A stretch of DNA of 64,000 nucleotides from JACNKJ01 sp964344565 (GCA_964344565.1 CAYFNT010000008.1:1-64000), one strand, 5' to 3'; counted from the first letter of the stretch, positions 1 through 8,759 are shown. Notes: generated by a model not told the origin, from the sequence alone. Made by a program: numbers and translations.

Positions 1-40
1 GGGTTGAGGATGTCGCCGCTTAGCTCATCAAACACAACTC

Positions 41-466
41 TTGACCATAGCTCCCGAAGCCCGCGCCACCCCCGGACTGACCAGCGGACAGCTCAGCGCA
101 TTCCGCGCCTACCTGCTGGAAGCCCTCTGGGGACAGTACTACGCCATGACCGCCACCAACGAGGGCGCCATCGCCTTCGGCCTGGCCGTCTACGAGATCG
201 TCTATGACGGCGAACTCATGGACTTCACCAGCGGTTATCTCGCGCCGACCTACGAATTCGAGTCCGGAGTTTTCGATGGCTCGGAGGAAGGCGCTTCCGT
301 TCACTGGCCCATCGCCAAGGGCTGGCTGAATACCCTGGACTACTACGGCATGTCCACGGCGCTCATCGCCTGGGCGGCCGAGGGCGGACAGGACCAGATC
401 ACCGAGGATGATCAGCCCACCGCCACGTCCGAAACGAGTTGGGGAGCAATCAAGACCCTGTACTAG
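41..466 (+). CDS. C-terminal part of a thioester-domain-like secreted protein with a SWGAIKTLY tail
   Basis: The protein carries AIAFGLAVYEIVYDG and, near the end, GGQDQIT. These resemble the second half of the thioester-like domain common in surface and PEP-CTERM proteins (the A-x-Q-L-A-x-W-E-I-V-Y-D and QDQ motifs). The N-terminal half of that domain and any signal peptide are missing. An in-frame TGA lies at 5-7 and the first possible start after it is TTG at 41 with no clear ribosome site, so this is probably a truncated or frameshifted gene. It ends ETSWGAIKTLY, a short tail shared with four other proteins here. The tail sits where relatives carry a sorting signal. A strong terminator follows. 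The domain call is from motif memory and is moderate. Confidence 0.55.
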   Translation: MTIAPEARATPGLTSGQLSAFRAYLLEALWGQYYAMTATNEGAIAFGLAVYEIVYDGELMDFTSGYLAPTYEFESGVFDGSEEGASVHWPIAKGWLNTLDYYGMSTALIAWAAEGGQDQITEDDQPTATSETSWGAIKTLY

Positions 467-496
467 TTGTTGTGTGTACCGAGATGGAGCGATACG

Positions 497-522
497 CGGC
501 GCCGGACTTTCGGCGCCGTTTT
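497..522. terminator. Rho-independent terminator between convergent genes
   Basis: A perfect 8-bp stem CGGCGCCG (497-504 and 511-518) with loop GACTTT is followed by TTTT at 519-522. It ends transcription of the gene at 41-466 and abuts the stop of the convergent DUF309 gene, whose transcript would read the same stem without a good U-run. Confidence 0.85.
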
Positions 523-999
523 CTATTGGGGGTCGAGCAGTTCGGGAAGCTCGCCAGGATCGTCCACGAAACGTACTGTGGCCTCGTGCAGTTCGTCGAT
601 GCCCAGTCCGAGGCGCAGGCCGGCGGCCTTTCCCACGTGTTTGGGAATGCGTTTGAGTAGATTGCGCGCGGCGCTGTCCCGCTTGCAGGAGGCCTGCCAG
701 TGGGTCACCGTGCACTGGATGAAGGCCTGCAGGAAATGGCGCACCGGTGTTCCGGGCTCGACGCTGAACCAGAGGTCCTCCAGTACCTCGTGACATTCCC
801 AAAAGTAGCCGTGATTGAAGAGGTCGAGGGCGAAGAGGTAACCCGGGCAGGCGCGCCAGGTGTCCTCGGCCAAATCCGGGCACTTGAAATTGGGCTTGTC
901 GCGGAAGTGCCCGTCCGGGTGCTGGGTCGGGTGGGGGTAGACGCGCTTCTGGAACTTGTAGGGCGGCAGGGGCTGTACGCTGAGCCGGGGTCGATTCAT
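523..999 (-). CDS. DUF309 domain protein
   Basis: A 158-residue helical protein. The segment FNHGYFWECHEVLEDLW followed by HFLQAFIQC matches the DUF309 signature (a YxEAHExLExxW motif, then a second helix with a conserved LQ). Family members are small, all-helical and of unknown function. The start ATG is preceded by CAGGAG at good spacing. The C-terminal third (LRLGLGIDELHEATVRFVDD) also fits the family. It is transcribed toward the terminator at 497-522 and is not in an obvious operon. Confidence 0.8.
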   Translation of the reverse strand: MNRPRLSVQPLPPYKFQKRVYPHPTQHPDGHFRDKPNFKCPDLAEDTWRACPGYLFALDLFNHGYFWECHEVLEDLWFSVEPGTPVRHFLQAFIQCTVTHWQASCKRDSAARNLLKRIPKHVGKAAGLRLGLGIDELHEATVRFVDDPGELPELLDPQ

Positions 1000-1132
1000 G
1001 GTTCGCTCCTGGGCAGTATGGACAGGCTAGCCGGATTCGCGGATGGAGTCCTTATCTTTGTCTGGACACAAGAGTCGGGTGTTTTATATCCTACCCGCAA
1101 GTGGGAATTTTTCCTGTTCAGGAGGTGGGGCC

Positions 1133-2050
1133 ATGCGTGTCTGGAGAACCAGAGAGACGAGCCTCGCCCTGATCGCATTGCTTCTGCCTTGCAGCGTTCT
1201 CGACCTCATGGCTGAAGCGCCTCGGGAGGTTGATCGCGTGAATCTGTCGATCGCGCGGGGAGATCATGATCTTCTCGCCACCCATTACCGAGCAGCCGAG
1301 TCCCCCTCGGGGGTCACGATCCTGCTGCTCCAGGGATTCCCCGGCGGCGACACGGACGATTCCAGCCTGGCCGAATGCCTGGCGGCGGCGGGGCATGACG
1401 TGCTCTCCTTCAACTATAGCGGCTGTTTCGGGAGCGGTGGCACCCATGGCATCTCGGAGGCCTGGAAGGACATCGAAACCGTCCACGCATTCCTGATGGA
1501 CGGCGCGGGCGGCGAAGCGGTTCCGGCGCGGAAGTCCAGCGAGATCGTGCTGGGTGGATACAGCTTCGGGGGCGGCATGGCCATGGCCTACGCGGCCGAG
1601 CACCCTGAGATCGGCAGGGTATTTTCGATCGCCGGTACCGACCACGGCCGCTTCGCCAGGGACTATCTCGGCGACCCCGGTTACGCGAAGACCATGGACG
1701 CCGTCTTCGACTCCTACCGCTACCCTGAAGGTCCCGTGCGCTTCGAGGGAAGAGAATCCATCGACGAGCTGACCGCCGCGCCGGATCGTTACGACCTGTT
1801 GTTGAAGGCCGGGCGGCTCGTGGATCGGGATCTGCTTCTCGTGGGGGGCTGGGATGTTCCCTGGGTGAGCTTCGAGGCTCACATCCTGCCCTTCTACCGC
1901 TCCCTCAGGTCCGAAGGAGCGGAAAGAATCGCTCTAGAAGCACTGCCATGCGGGCATTCCTTCGCGCCGGTGATGGAGCAGCTCTGCGGCGTGATCACCG
2001 GTTGGCTGAGTGCATCCGTTGCGCAAGAACGGGAGCGAGGGTCTCGCTGA
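1133..2050 (+). CDS. Exported alpha/beta hydrolase
   Basis: A 305-residue protein. The start ATG at 1133 is chosen because AGGAGGTGG lies just upstream and the N-terminus then becomes a signal peptide (TSLALIALLLPCSVLDLMA). The nucleophile elbow G-Y-S-F-G-G puts the catalytic Ser near residue 144, the oxyanion region LLLQGFPGGD lies before it, and the likely catalytic His is in CGHSF near residue 275. This is a serine hydrolase of the dienelactone or prolyl-oligopeptidase type, with unknown substrate. Its last 56 bases overlap the end of the convergent aroG gene, an unusually long antiparallel coding overlap. Confidence 0.8.
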   Translation: MRVWRTRETSLALIALLLPCSVLDLMAEAPREVDRVNLSIARGDHDLLATHYRAAESPSGVTILLLQGFPGGDTDDSSLAECLAAAGHDVLSFNYSGCFGSGGTHGISEAWKDIETVHAFLMDGAGGEAVPARKSSEIVLGGYSFGGGMAMAYAAEHPEIGRVFSIAGTDHGRFARDYLGDPGYAKTMDAVFDSYRYPEGPVRFEGRESIDELTAAPDRYDLLLKAGRLVDRDLLLVGGWDVPWVSFEAHILPFYRSLRSEGAERIALEALPCGHSFAPVMEQLCGVITGWLSASVAQERERGSR

Positions 2051-3083
2051 GCGCCCGAAGCAGCCGTTCGGTTTCCTCCCAGCCGATGCAGGCGTCGGTC
2101 ACCGACACCCCGTACCTGAGCTTCGAGAGATCAGCCGGAATCTTCTGGTTGCCTGGCTCCAGATTGCTCTCGAGCATGAGTCCGACGATGGACTTGTTTC
2201 CGTGCAGGATCTGGCGGGCCGCGTCCTCGGCAACCTGAGATTGCAGCTCATGCTGCTTGAAGGAGTTGCCGTGGCTGCAGTCCACCATGACGTTGGGCGC
2301 CAGCTTCGCCTTCTCCAGGGCCTTCTCGCAGAGGGTGATGCTCACCGAATCGTAGTTGGGCCGCCCGCCGCCTCCCCGCAGGATGATATGCGCATGGGCG
2401 TTGCCCTTGGTGCGGAACACCGCCGACTGCCCGTCCTGGCTGATGCCCAGGAAGTGGTGGGGCTGCGACACGGAGGCCAGGGCGTTGATGGCCACCTCCA
2501 ATGAACCATCGGTGGCGTTCTTGAAGCCCACCGGCGTCGAAAGCCCGCTGGCCATCTCGCGGTGGGTCTGACTCTCGGTGGTGCGGGCGCCCACGGCGGC
2601 CCAGCTCATGAGATCCGACAGATACTGGGGCGAGATGGGATCCAGGGCCTCGGTGGCCGCCGGAAGTCCCATCTCGGCCAGCTCGATCAAGAGCCCCCGC
2701 GCCAGGCGCAGGCCCTTCTCGATGTGGAAGCTGTCGTCCATGTCGGGATCGTTGATGAGGCCCTTCCATCCCACCGTGGTGCGCGGCTTCTCGAAGTATA
2801 CGCGCATGAGGATGAAGAGACTGTCCTCCACTTCCTTCGCCAGGGCGGCCAGGCGCTTCGCGTACTCGCGGGCCGCGTCGAGATCGTGGATGGAGCAGGG
2901 GCCCACCACCACCATGAGGCGGGGATCGGTCCGGTCGAGGATGTCGTGCAGGGTCTCGCGGGCCGCCAGCACGGTGCGCTCGGCCGCCTCGGTGACGGGC
3001 AGTTCATCCTTCACCTGGCGCGGCGTGGGCAGCAGGTCGCGGGAGGCGACGTTGACGTTGTCCAGACGGCGGGACTCGCTCAT
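1995..3083 (-). CDS. aroG: 3-deoxy-7-phosphoheptulonate (DAHP) synthase, class I
   Basis: A 362-residue enzyme that joins phosphoenolpyruvate and erythrose-4-phosphate in the first step of the shikimate pathway. Class I (AroF/G/H-like) features are clear: VVVGPCSIHD, MRVYFEKPRTTVGWKGL, the GARTTESQTHREMASGL loop, KGNAHAHIILRGG and VDCSHGNS. The ATG at 3083 (MSESRRLDN) is preferred over a longer frame because homologs start about here. Length is close to the roughly 350 residues of E. coli AroG. The N-terminal part expected to carry feedback inhibition is present, but effector type cannot be read by eye. It overlaps the convergent hydrolase gene by 56 bp. Confidence 0.95.
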   Translation of the reverse strand: MSESRRLDNVNVASRDLLPTPRQVKDELPVTEAAERTVLAARETLHDILDRTDPRLMVVVGPCSIHDLDAAREYAKRLAALAKEVEDSLFILMRVYFEKPRTTVGWKGLINDPDMDDSFHIEKGLRLARGLLIELAEMGLPAATEALDPISPQYLSDLMSWAAVGARTTESQTHREMASGLSTPVGFKNATDGSLEVAINALASVSQPHHFLGISQDGQSAVFRTKGNAHAHIILRGGGGRPNYDSVSITLCEKALEKAKLAPNVMVDCSHGNSFKQHELQSQVAEDAARQILHGNKSIVGLMLESNLEPGNQKIPADLSKLRYGVSVTDACIGWEETERLLRALSETLAPVLAQRMHSANR

Positions 3084-3157
3084 GGGATGGCTCCTTGCCG
3101 GTAAGGGTCGGAAACCATAGCAGATGCGATGGGAGCTGTGAACCGGGAAGCGGCGAC

Positions 3158-3844
3158 CTAGACCAGGCCCAGCCACCAGACGCCGATGCCGATGGCCGCC
3201 GAGGAGGTGAGGGCCAGTATCCAGCGATAGGCCCGGTTGCCCGCGTCTCGAAGGCGGCTGAACACGGCGCCCAGGAGTCCGGCGAAGATGGTCATGCCCA
3301 GGATGTTGCCCAGGGCGAAGGCCGCCAGGTAGAGCCCCGCCATGAAGTGGCTGGGCATGGCCAGGGCCGGCAGGAGGCTCACCACGTGATGGCTCCCCGC
3401 CGCGCCGTGGAAAGCACCCACGGCGAAAGCGGCGTGCCCGTGTCGGTGGCGCGGTGTGTCGGCATCAGCCGAGTGGGCCGCCGACCGATCGTGGAAGTGG
3501 ATGTGCTCGTGGGGACCGTCCTCATGGACATGGGCATGGCTGTGCAGGTTGAATCGACGGATGCGCGAAAGCCCCCAGACTCCCACCGCGATGAGCACCA
3601 GTCCCACCGCCCTCTCGCTCCAGTGGGCCAAGGTCTCCATGTGGATGAAGCTGCGCAGCAGGAAGGCCACGGCCGCGATGATGGCGACACCCGCGGCATG
3701 ACCGAATCCCCAGCGAAGGCCCAGGCGCCAGGCCCGACGGGGCTCGTCGGCGGAGAGCGGCGCCACGGCGGCCAGGTGATCCGGTCCCATGAAGACGTGC
3801 AGGGCGCCGGCCGTGAATCCCGCGAGAAGGGTGAGCAGATCCAT
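3158..3844 (-). CDS. NicO/UreH-like Ni/Co (metal) permease
   Basis: A 228-residue multi-spanning membrane protein. It opens with ALHVFMGPDHLAAVAPL, resembling the metal-binding His-Asp-His helix of NicO/RcnA and UreH-like transporters. A long histidine-rich loop (HSHAHVHEDGPHEHIHFHD, then HRHGHA) follows the third membrane segment, and GAFHGAAGSHHV begins the second half. The likely role is nickel or cobalt movement across the inner membrane, with direction unknown. The start is supported by AGGAGG just upstream. It lies 74 bp upstream of aroG on the same strand. A cytochrome-biogenesis-type (DsbD-like) protein is the main alternative. Confidence 0.75.
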   Translation of the reverse strand: MDLLTLLAGFTAGALHVFMGPDHLAAVAPLSADEPRRAWRLGLRWGFGHAAGVAIIAAVAFLLRSFIHMETLAHWSERAVGLVLIAVGVWGLSRIRRFNLHSHAHVHEDGPHEHIHFHDRSAAHSADADTPRHRHGHAAFAVGAFHGAAGSHHVVSLLPALAMPSHFMAGLYLAAFALGNILGMTIFAGLLGAVFSRLRDAGNRAYRWILALTSSAAIGIGVWWLGLV

Positions 3845-3902
3845 GGGAATCCTCCTGATTGCAGAAGGAGGAAACTAAGCAATCGTTCCCGATGTGCCAT
3901 GG

Positions 3903-3928
3903 AAAAAGCCCCCGCGGGGCGGGGGCTT
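3903..3928 (-). terminator. Rho-independent terminator on the minus strand
   Basis: An 8-bp stem AAGCCCCC/GGGGGCTT (3906-3913 with 3921-3928) with a 7-nt loop; read on the minus strand it is followed by five T. It lies 13 bp beyond the stop of the beta-helix gene at 3942-5120 and before the permease gene. Confidence 0.85.
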
Positions 3929-3941
3929 CGGCATCCCGGGA

Positions 3942-5120
3942 CTAGAAGCTGGCCTTCAGTCGGCTCCAGCTGCTGGTCTTCGCCGAGGTCTCGTCGCAGT
4001 CCACGGGGAAGGCTCCCATAACGACGTCGAAGGCATTGTTGGCCGCCGCTGCGGGCGAGTCGGATTGCAGCGTGTAGGGGCCGTTGTTGGTGACGCCGCA
4101 GAACTCGGGATTCGCGTAGATGTTGTCGTGGGTATCGCCGCAGATGATGTCGCCGCCGCCGTTGGACCAGATCAGATTGTGATAGATCTCAGGCGTGCTG
4201 GTCCCGCAGTACATCACGTTGCCGGTGGTGCCGAAGGCCAGGATGCACTGGTAGACCAAGGCGTTGGAGAGGAAATCGAAGTGCAGGGATCCGCCCTCGC
4301 CGGCCGAATTGTGCACGAATGTGCAGGATCTGATCTCCGGCGCACAGGAGTTGAAGGTGGCCACGCCGCCTCCGTCGTCGGCGTCGTTGTCCTCGAAGAG
4401 GCAGTTCTCGATAAGGGGCGAGGAGGAGTTGTAGAGGGACACGGCTCCGCCGGTGAGCGACGAGTTACCCTTGAAGAAGCAGTTGTCGATGGTACCGGAA
4501 GACTGGACGGTGTGGATAGCTCCGCCCTTCAGGTCTCCGTCGTTGTACTTGAATTCGCAGCCGTAGATGTCCGGCGCCAGCAGTCCCGTGGCGAAGAGAG
4601 CGCCGCCGTAATCGCCGATGTTGTAGATGAAACTGCAGTTCTCGAGCAGCATGCCGGCAGCGCCCGCCCCCAGCACGTAGATGGCGCCGCCCTGCACCGA
4701 ACCGTTGCTTTCGAAGAGGCAGTATCTCACCGAGGGAGAGGCCCCGTAGAAGTAGCAGGCCCCGCCCGAGCTGGTGTGCCAGCCGTTCTTGAAGACCAGA
4801 CCCTCGATGATGGTCGATCGATCCTGTCCGCCGTTGAGGAAGATGGCCCTGCCAAGACCCTCGCAGTCGATGATCGAGTTTTCGCTGAAGTTGTCGGCCC
4901 GCAGCACGAGGTCCTTTCCGCTGAAGCTCAGATCGCGATTCTCGGGGCCGTTGTAGGTGCCCGCGCGGACCAGGATGGTGTCGCCGTCGGCCGCCGCGTC
5001 GATGGCCGGCTGGATGCTCGTGTAGTCGCCTCCGCCGCCGATGTCCACAACATGGGTCATGGCCACGGCGCTCATGGCGAACGCGAGACTGATCAGGAAT
5101 GCCAAAAGGGAAATACGCAT
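3942..5120 (-). CDS. Secreted right-handed beta-helix protein with short SWSRLKASF tail
   Basis: A 392-residue protein. The start at 5120 is chosen because GAGGAGGA precedes it and MRISLLAFLISLAFAMSAVA is a signal peptide. The mature part begins THVVDIGGGGDYTSIQPAIDAA, the usual entry of pectin-lyase-like beta-helices, followed by repeats of the form C-x-F-x-x-N-x-x-x-x-GGA. The sequence VVMGAFPVDC then leads directly to TSSWSRLKASF and the stop. A second beta-helix protein at 8760-10388 has VLMGALGMDC at the same place but continues into a FlgD-type module. Such helices often bind or cleave polysaccharide; no catalytic residues are recognisable, so enzymatic activity is not claimed. Confidence 0.85.
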   Translation of the reverse strand: MRISLLAFLISLAFAMSAVAMTHVVDIGGGGDYTSIQPAIDAAADGDTILVRAGTYNGPENRDLSFSGKDLVLRADNFSENSIIDCEGLGRAIFLNGGQDRSTIIEGLVFKNGWHTSSGGACYFYGASPSVRYCLFESNGSVQGGAIYVLGAGAAGMLLENCSFIYNIGDYGGALFATGLLAPDIYGCEFKYNDGDLKGGAIHTVQSSGTIDNCFFKGNSSLTGGAVSLYNSSSPLIENCLFEDNDADDGGGVATFNSCAPEIRSCTFVHNSAGEGGSLHFDFLSNALVYQCILAFGTTGNVMYCGTSTPEIYHNLIWSNGGGDIICGDTHDNIYANPEFCGVTNNGPYTLQSDSPAAAANNAFDVVMGAFPVDCDETSAKTSSWSRLKASF

Positions 5121-5411
5121 GATCGTCCTCCTCGGGGTCGTGGCCATTCTATCCAGCCCCGGATTTTTTTCCAGCATCCACTTGGACACCTCCAAGCTAC
5201 CGAAAGTCACCCCGACGGAGCCGCCACCGGCTGGGGGGGAGCCCCTCCGGGACCCCAATATCTCGTAGCTCTAGCTCTTAAGCGAAGAAAATTCAATGAA
5301 TTGACGCCCGGGCTTGAAGAAAAATCTTGCCAGGATTTCGCCGCCGGTGCATAAGGGTCGCGGCTCGAGCCGCACCGAGCCGAGGATCCCCACCGGGAGG
5401 GCTGTCCCACA

Positions 5412-5996
5412 ATGATCCGAGAGAAGATGGTCCGGGTCGACCTCGGGGGCGAGGAGATCGAGGGCACCGTGTCCTATTACTCGCCCTATCTCATGAAGAA
5501 GCGGCGCGAGGCGGAGTTGCCGGGCAAGGGCGGGCGCGTACTGCTGGAGCTGAGCAATTTCGACATCTCGTCCATCCTCATGGTGGACGGCAAGGTGCTC
5601 GCCGAGGGCGAGGGCTACGACCACTACGCCAGCTTCCGCGAGCTCCAGAAGCAGCTGGCCAAGAGCAAGGGGCGCATCCACTCCTGCGCCAACTGCTCCT
5701 ACTTCCTCTTCTCCGGCATGGCCCGCGACATGAGCAACGGCTCCCGGGGCTACTGCCTGCATTCCAAGCTCGGCAAGAATCTGAAGCCCTCCGATGTGAG
5801 GGAGATCTTCCATTACTGCCACCATTTCAGCTATGGTCCCGATCAGGAGCGCGAGGATTTCAGGCTCAAGTGGAAGAAGAGCCTCATCGCTCGCAACATC
5901 GAGCAGGCCGCCCGCGGCGAGAAGAAGCTGCCGGGGATGACCTTCCCCCTCGAGGCTCCCGAGAATCCGGAATCGCCCCCGCCGCCCAAGCCCTGA
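5412..5996 (+). CDS. Hypothetical protein with CxxC and further Cys/His motifs
   Basis: A 194-residue cytoplasmic-looking protein I do not recognise. The N-terminal half reads like a beta-rich domain (VRVDLGGEEIEGTVSYYSP, RVLLELSNFDISSILMVDGK). The central part has HSCANCSYFLFSG, then RGYCLHSKLGK and YCHHF, giving four cysteines with nearby histidines that could bind a metal or an iron-sulfur cluster. The C-terminus is Pro-rich. It lies 37 bp upstream of the YkgJ-like gene, itself just ahead of wecB, so the three may be cotranscribed. Confidence 0.65.
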   Translation: MIREKMVRVDLGGEEIEGTVSYYSPYLMKKRREAELPGKGGRVLLELSNFDISSILMVDGKVLAEGEGYDHYASFRELQKQLAKSKGRIHSCANCSYFLFSGMARDMSNGSRGYCLHSKLGKNLKPSDVREIFHYCHHFSYGPDQEREDFRLKWKKSLIARNIEQAARGEKKLPGMTFPLEAPENPESPPPPKP

Positions 5997-6033
5997 GCCG
6001 GCGGCGACGACACCTTTGCTAGATCGGGATAGT

Positions 6034-6459
6034 ATGGAAAAACCCGGACCCGAAGAGATCCGACGCCTCCGGCAGAGCCCGGAGGAGATGGCCAAGATCT
6101 GCCAGCTCTGCAAGGGCAGGTGCTGCCGTTACGTGGCCATCGAGATCGACGAACCCGAAGACTTCGACGACTTCCAGAACATCCGCTGGTACTGCGCGCA
6201 CAAGAACGTCTGGGTCTTCATGGACGACGACGAATGGTACGTGGCCTTCGACACGCCCTGCGAGTATCTGGGCGAGGACAATCTCTGCACCACCTACGAA
6301 ACCCGTCCGGAGACCTGCCGCAACCACAAGTTCGGCGAGTGCGACTACTTCCTCGACGGCGAGTTCGACCTCGAGCTGCGCAGCATGCAGGAAGTGGACG
6401 AGTACATGAAGAAGCGCTGGCCGCGGAAGTTCGTGAAACGCCCGCAGCGGAAGAAGTAG
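6034..6459 (+). CDS. YkgJ-like cysteine-cluster (zinc/iron-chelating) protein
   Basis: A 141-residue protein with ICQLCKGRCCRYV, then RWYCAHKNVWVF, TPCEYLGEDNLCTTYETRPETCR and GECDYF. The order CxxC-x3-CC ... C ... C ... C ... C is that of the YkgJ/UPF0153 family, whose members bind zinc or an iron-sulfur cluster and have no firmly known function. The ATG at 6034 is chosen over an upstream TTG because the family motif starts soon after. Only 16 bp separate it from the epimerase gene, suggesting cotranscription. Confidence 0.75.
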   Translation: MEKPGPEEIRRLRQSPEEMAKICQLCKGRCCRYVAIEIDEPEDFDDFQNIRWYCAHKNVWVFMDDDEWYVAFDTPCEYLGEDNLCTTYETRPETCRNHKFGECDYFLDGEFDLELRSMQEVDEYMKKRWPRKFVKRPQRKK

Positions 6460-6475
6460 GCCCCAGGAGGTGAGC

Positions 6476-7633
6476 ATGTCCGAGAACCGCAAGACCATCG
6501 CCGTGGTGATCGGCACGCGCCCGGAGGCCATCAAGCTGGCGCCGGTGATCCGCGAGCTTCAGCGCGACCCGGAGCGCTGGGACGTGAAGGTCGTGGCCAC
6601 GGCTCAGCACCGCGAGCTGCTGGACCGCGTGCTCGCCCTCTTCGAGATCGACACCGACGTGGATCTCGACATCATGCGCGCAGACCAGAACCTCTTCGAC
6701 GTCACCGAGAAGGCCCTGCGCGGCCTGGGCGACACCTTCGCCACCATGAAGCCCGATCTCGTCCTCGTACAGGGCGACACCACCAGCGTCTTCGCCGGGG
6801 CACTCGCCGCCTTCTATCATCAGATTCCGGTGGCCCACGTGGAGGCCGGCCTGCGCACCGAGCAGCGCTACAGCCCCTTCCCCGAGGAGATCAACCGCCA
6901 CCTCACCGGCGTGCTCACCGATCTGCACTTCGCGCCCACGAGCAAGGCCGCCTGGAACCTGCGTCACGAGGGCTACGACGAATCGACGATCACCATCACC
7001 GGCAACACGGTCATCGACGCCCTGCTCGAGGTGGCCGGCCGCGAGGATGCGCCCCTGCCCGAGGGCGTGGATCCCGCCGCGCCGCTCGTATTGGTCACGG
7101 CCCACCGCCGCGAGTCCTTCGGCGCGCCCCTGGACCGGGCGTTTGGGGCCCTGGCCGAGCTGGCCGAGATGCACCCGGAGGCGCAGATCGTCTACCCGGT
7201 GCATCCCAATCCGAAGGTGAGAAAGGCGGCCGACGAGAACCTGAGCGCGAGCAAGAACATCGTGCTCCTGGAACCCATGGACTACGCGCCCTTCGTGAGT
7301 CTCATGAAGCGGGCGAAGCTGATCCTCACCGACAGCGGGGGTATCCAGGAGGAAGCGCCCAGCCTGGGCGTGCCGGTGTTGGTGCTGCGGCCGGTGACCG
7401 AAAGGCCCGAAGCCGTGGGGGCGGGCACGGTGAAGCTGGTGGGCACGGATCCCGCGAAGATCATAGACGAATCCCATCGCCTGCTCACCGACGCGGACTA
7501 TCACGCCCAGATGGCCGCGGCCGTGAATCCCTACGGCGACGGGCGGGCCAGCGAGCGCATCGCCTCGGCCATCTCGCACTTCTTCTTCAAGACGGGCAGG
7601 CCCCAGGACTTCACCGTGGAGGGCGATGCGTAG
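6476..7633 (+). CDS. wecB: UDP-N-acetylglucosamine 2-epimerase (non-hydrolysing)
   Basis: A 385-residue enzyme interconverting UDP-GlcNAc and UDP-ManNAc for surface polysaccharide synthesis. Diagnostic motifs are VVIGTRPEAIKLAPVI at the N-terminus, VQGDTTSVFAGALAAF, VAHVEAGLRT, FPEEINRHL, VTAHRRESFG, YPVHPNPKV and LTDSGGIQEEAPSLGVPVLVLR. The ATG at 6476 is preferred to GTG at 6470 because AGGAGG is then 5 nt away. The stop overlaps the start of the following membrane-protein gene by 8 bp, indicating translational coupling. Confidence 0.95.
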   Translation: MSENRKTIAVVIGTRPEAIKLAPVIRELQRDPERWDVKVVATAQHRELLDRVLALFEIDTDVDLDIMRADQNLFDVTEKALRGLGDTFATMKPDLVLVQGDTTSVFAGALAAFYHQIPVAHVEAGLRTEQRYSPFPEEINRHLTGVLTDLHFAPTSKAAWNLRHEGYDESTITITGNTVIDALLEVAGREDAPLPEGVDPAAPLVLVTAHRRESFGAPLDRAFGALAELAEMHPEAQIVYPVHPNPKVRKAADENLSASKNIVLLEPMDYAPFVSLMKRAKLILTDSGGIQEEAPSLGVPVLVLRPVTERPEAVGAGTVKLVGTDPAKIIDESHRLLTDADYHAQMAAAVNPYGDGRASERIASAISHFFFKTGRPQDFTVEGDA

Positions 7634-8621
7634 CCGTTCGCTGAAGACCACCCTCTGGATCAGCCTGACATTCGGTCTGGTGGTCATGGTGGCGCTTTCC
7701 CTCGTCGCCGACCTGCGCGAGACCACCACCGCCCTGGCGGGCATGGCGCATATCTGGTGGCCGCTTCTGCTCTTCCTCTCCCTGCTCAACTACGTGACGC
7801 GCTATCTCAAGTGGGAGTACTTCCTGCGCGTGCTCGGCGTACGCCTGAACTGGCGGGACAGCCTTGGCATCTTCCTGGGCGGCTTCGTGCTCTCGGTAAC
7901 GCCGGGCAAGCTGGGCGAACTCTTCAAGGCCTGGCTGGTGCGCGAGATCAACGGCGCGCCGCTCTCGCGGGTGGCGCCGGTGATCATCGCCGAGCGCTAC
8001 ACGGATCTGGCGGGGCTTATCGTGCTGGCCTCGGCGGGAGTCTACGGCAGCGGCTTCGGGGTGAACATCCTGCTCATCGGCGTGGCCCTGCTGGTGCTGC
8101 TCTACCTGATGGCGGCATCCAAGTGGTTGCGACACGGGGTGGTCCTGTTGATGGGCAAGGTGCCCTTCCTGGCCAAGAAGGCGCAGAGCGCCGAACAGGC
8201 CATGGACAGCACCCAGGAGTTGCTGCGTCCGCGCAGCCTGCCCTGGTTGACCCTGCTCAGCGCAATCTCCTGGTTCTGGGAATGCTGGGCATTGGGATTC
8301 ACGCTCAATGCCTTCGGCGGCAGCATGCCGCTTTCGGAGCAGGTCTTCATTTACTCGCTATCGACACTGGTGGGCGCGCTGGCCTTTCTGCCTGGCGGAC
8401 TCGGGCTCACCGAAGGCAGCATGGCCCTCATGCTCACGGGCCGCATCGGCCTGGACGGCGGCACCGCCATGGCGGCCACGCTGGTGGTGAGGCTGGCGAC
8501 CCTCTGGTTCGCCGTGCTGCTGGGCGTGCTCGCGCTCTTCATCTTCGGGCGCCGATGGAAGCTGGGCAAGCGCCTCTGGGGCGGCGGTTTCCAGGAAGGC
8601 TTGGAAGAGAAGCAGCCCTGA
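7626..8621 (+). CDS. Flippase-like (lysylphosphatidylglycerol synthase TM region) membrane protein
   Basis: A 331-residue polytopic inner-membrane protein of the UPF0104/LPG-synthase-TM family. Supporting segments are NYVTRYLKWEYFLRVLG, GGFVLSVTPGKLGELFKAWLV, the conserved AERYTDL motif and FLPGGLGLTEGSMALML. The family includes the membrane half of MprF and many free-standing proteins proposed to act in lipid flipping or export. Its 8-bp overlap with wecB suggests a role in polysaccharide or glycolipid assembly. The exact substrate is unknown. Confidence 0.85.
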   Translation: MRSRSLKTTLWISLTFGLVVMVALSLVADLRETTTALAGMAHIWWPLLLFLSLLNYVTRYLKWEYFLRVLGVRLNWRDSLGIFLGGFVLSVTPGKLGELFKAWLVREINGAPLSRVAPVIIAERYTDLAGLIVLASAGVYGSGFGVNILLIGVALLVLLYLMAASKWLRHGVVLLMGKVPFLAKKAQSAEQAMDSTQELLRPRSLPWLTLLSAISWFWECWALGFTLNAFGGSMPLSEQVFIYSLSTLVGALAFLPGGLGLTEGSMALMLTGRIGLDGGTAMAATLVVRLATLWFAVLLGVLALFIFGRRWKLGKRLWGGGFQEGLEEKQP

Positions 8622-8704
8622 TCCCAGCAAACATTCGCTGGCTCAAGCCGAATCCTACCTTGGATCCAGATTCTTCAGCTCAACTCGCCGGCTTTCGGCG
8701 GGGC

Positions 8705-8734
8705 ATTCTATTCTGGGTGGAGTTCATGTATAAT
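8705..8734 (+). promoter_or_regulatory. Candidate promoter with perfect -10 box
   Basis: TATAAT at 8729-8734, 26 bp before the GTG start of the beta-helix gene. The hexamer 18 bp upstream (ATTCTA, 8705-8710) is a poor -35 match. The surrounding DNA is noticeably AT-richer than its neighbours. Confidence 0.5.
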
Positions 8735-8759
8735 TGTGTGCAATGGATGGAGACGAAGA

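Noticed and set aside
4..207. 67-codon frame at the left edge
   Set aside because: Overlaps the better-supported frame at 41-466, has Arg/Ser-rich shadow composition, and lacks a ribosome site.
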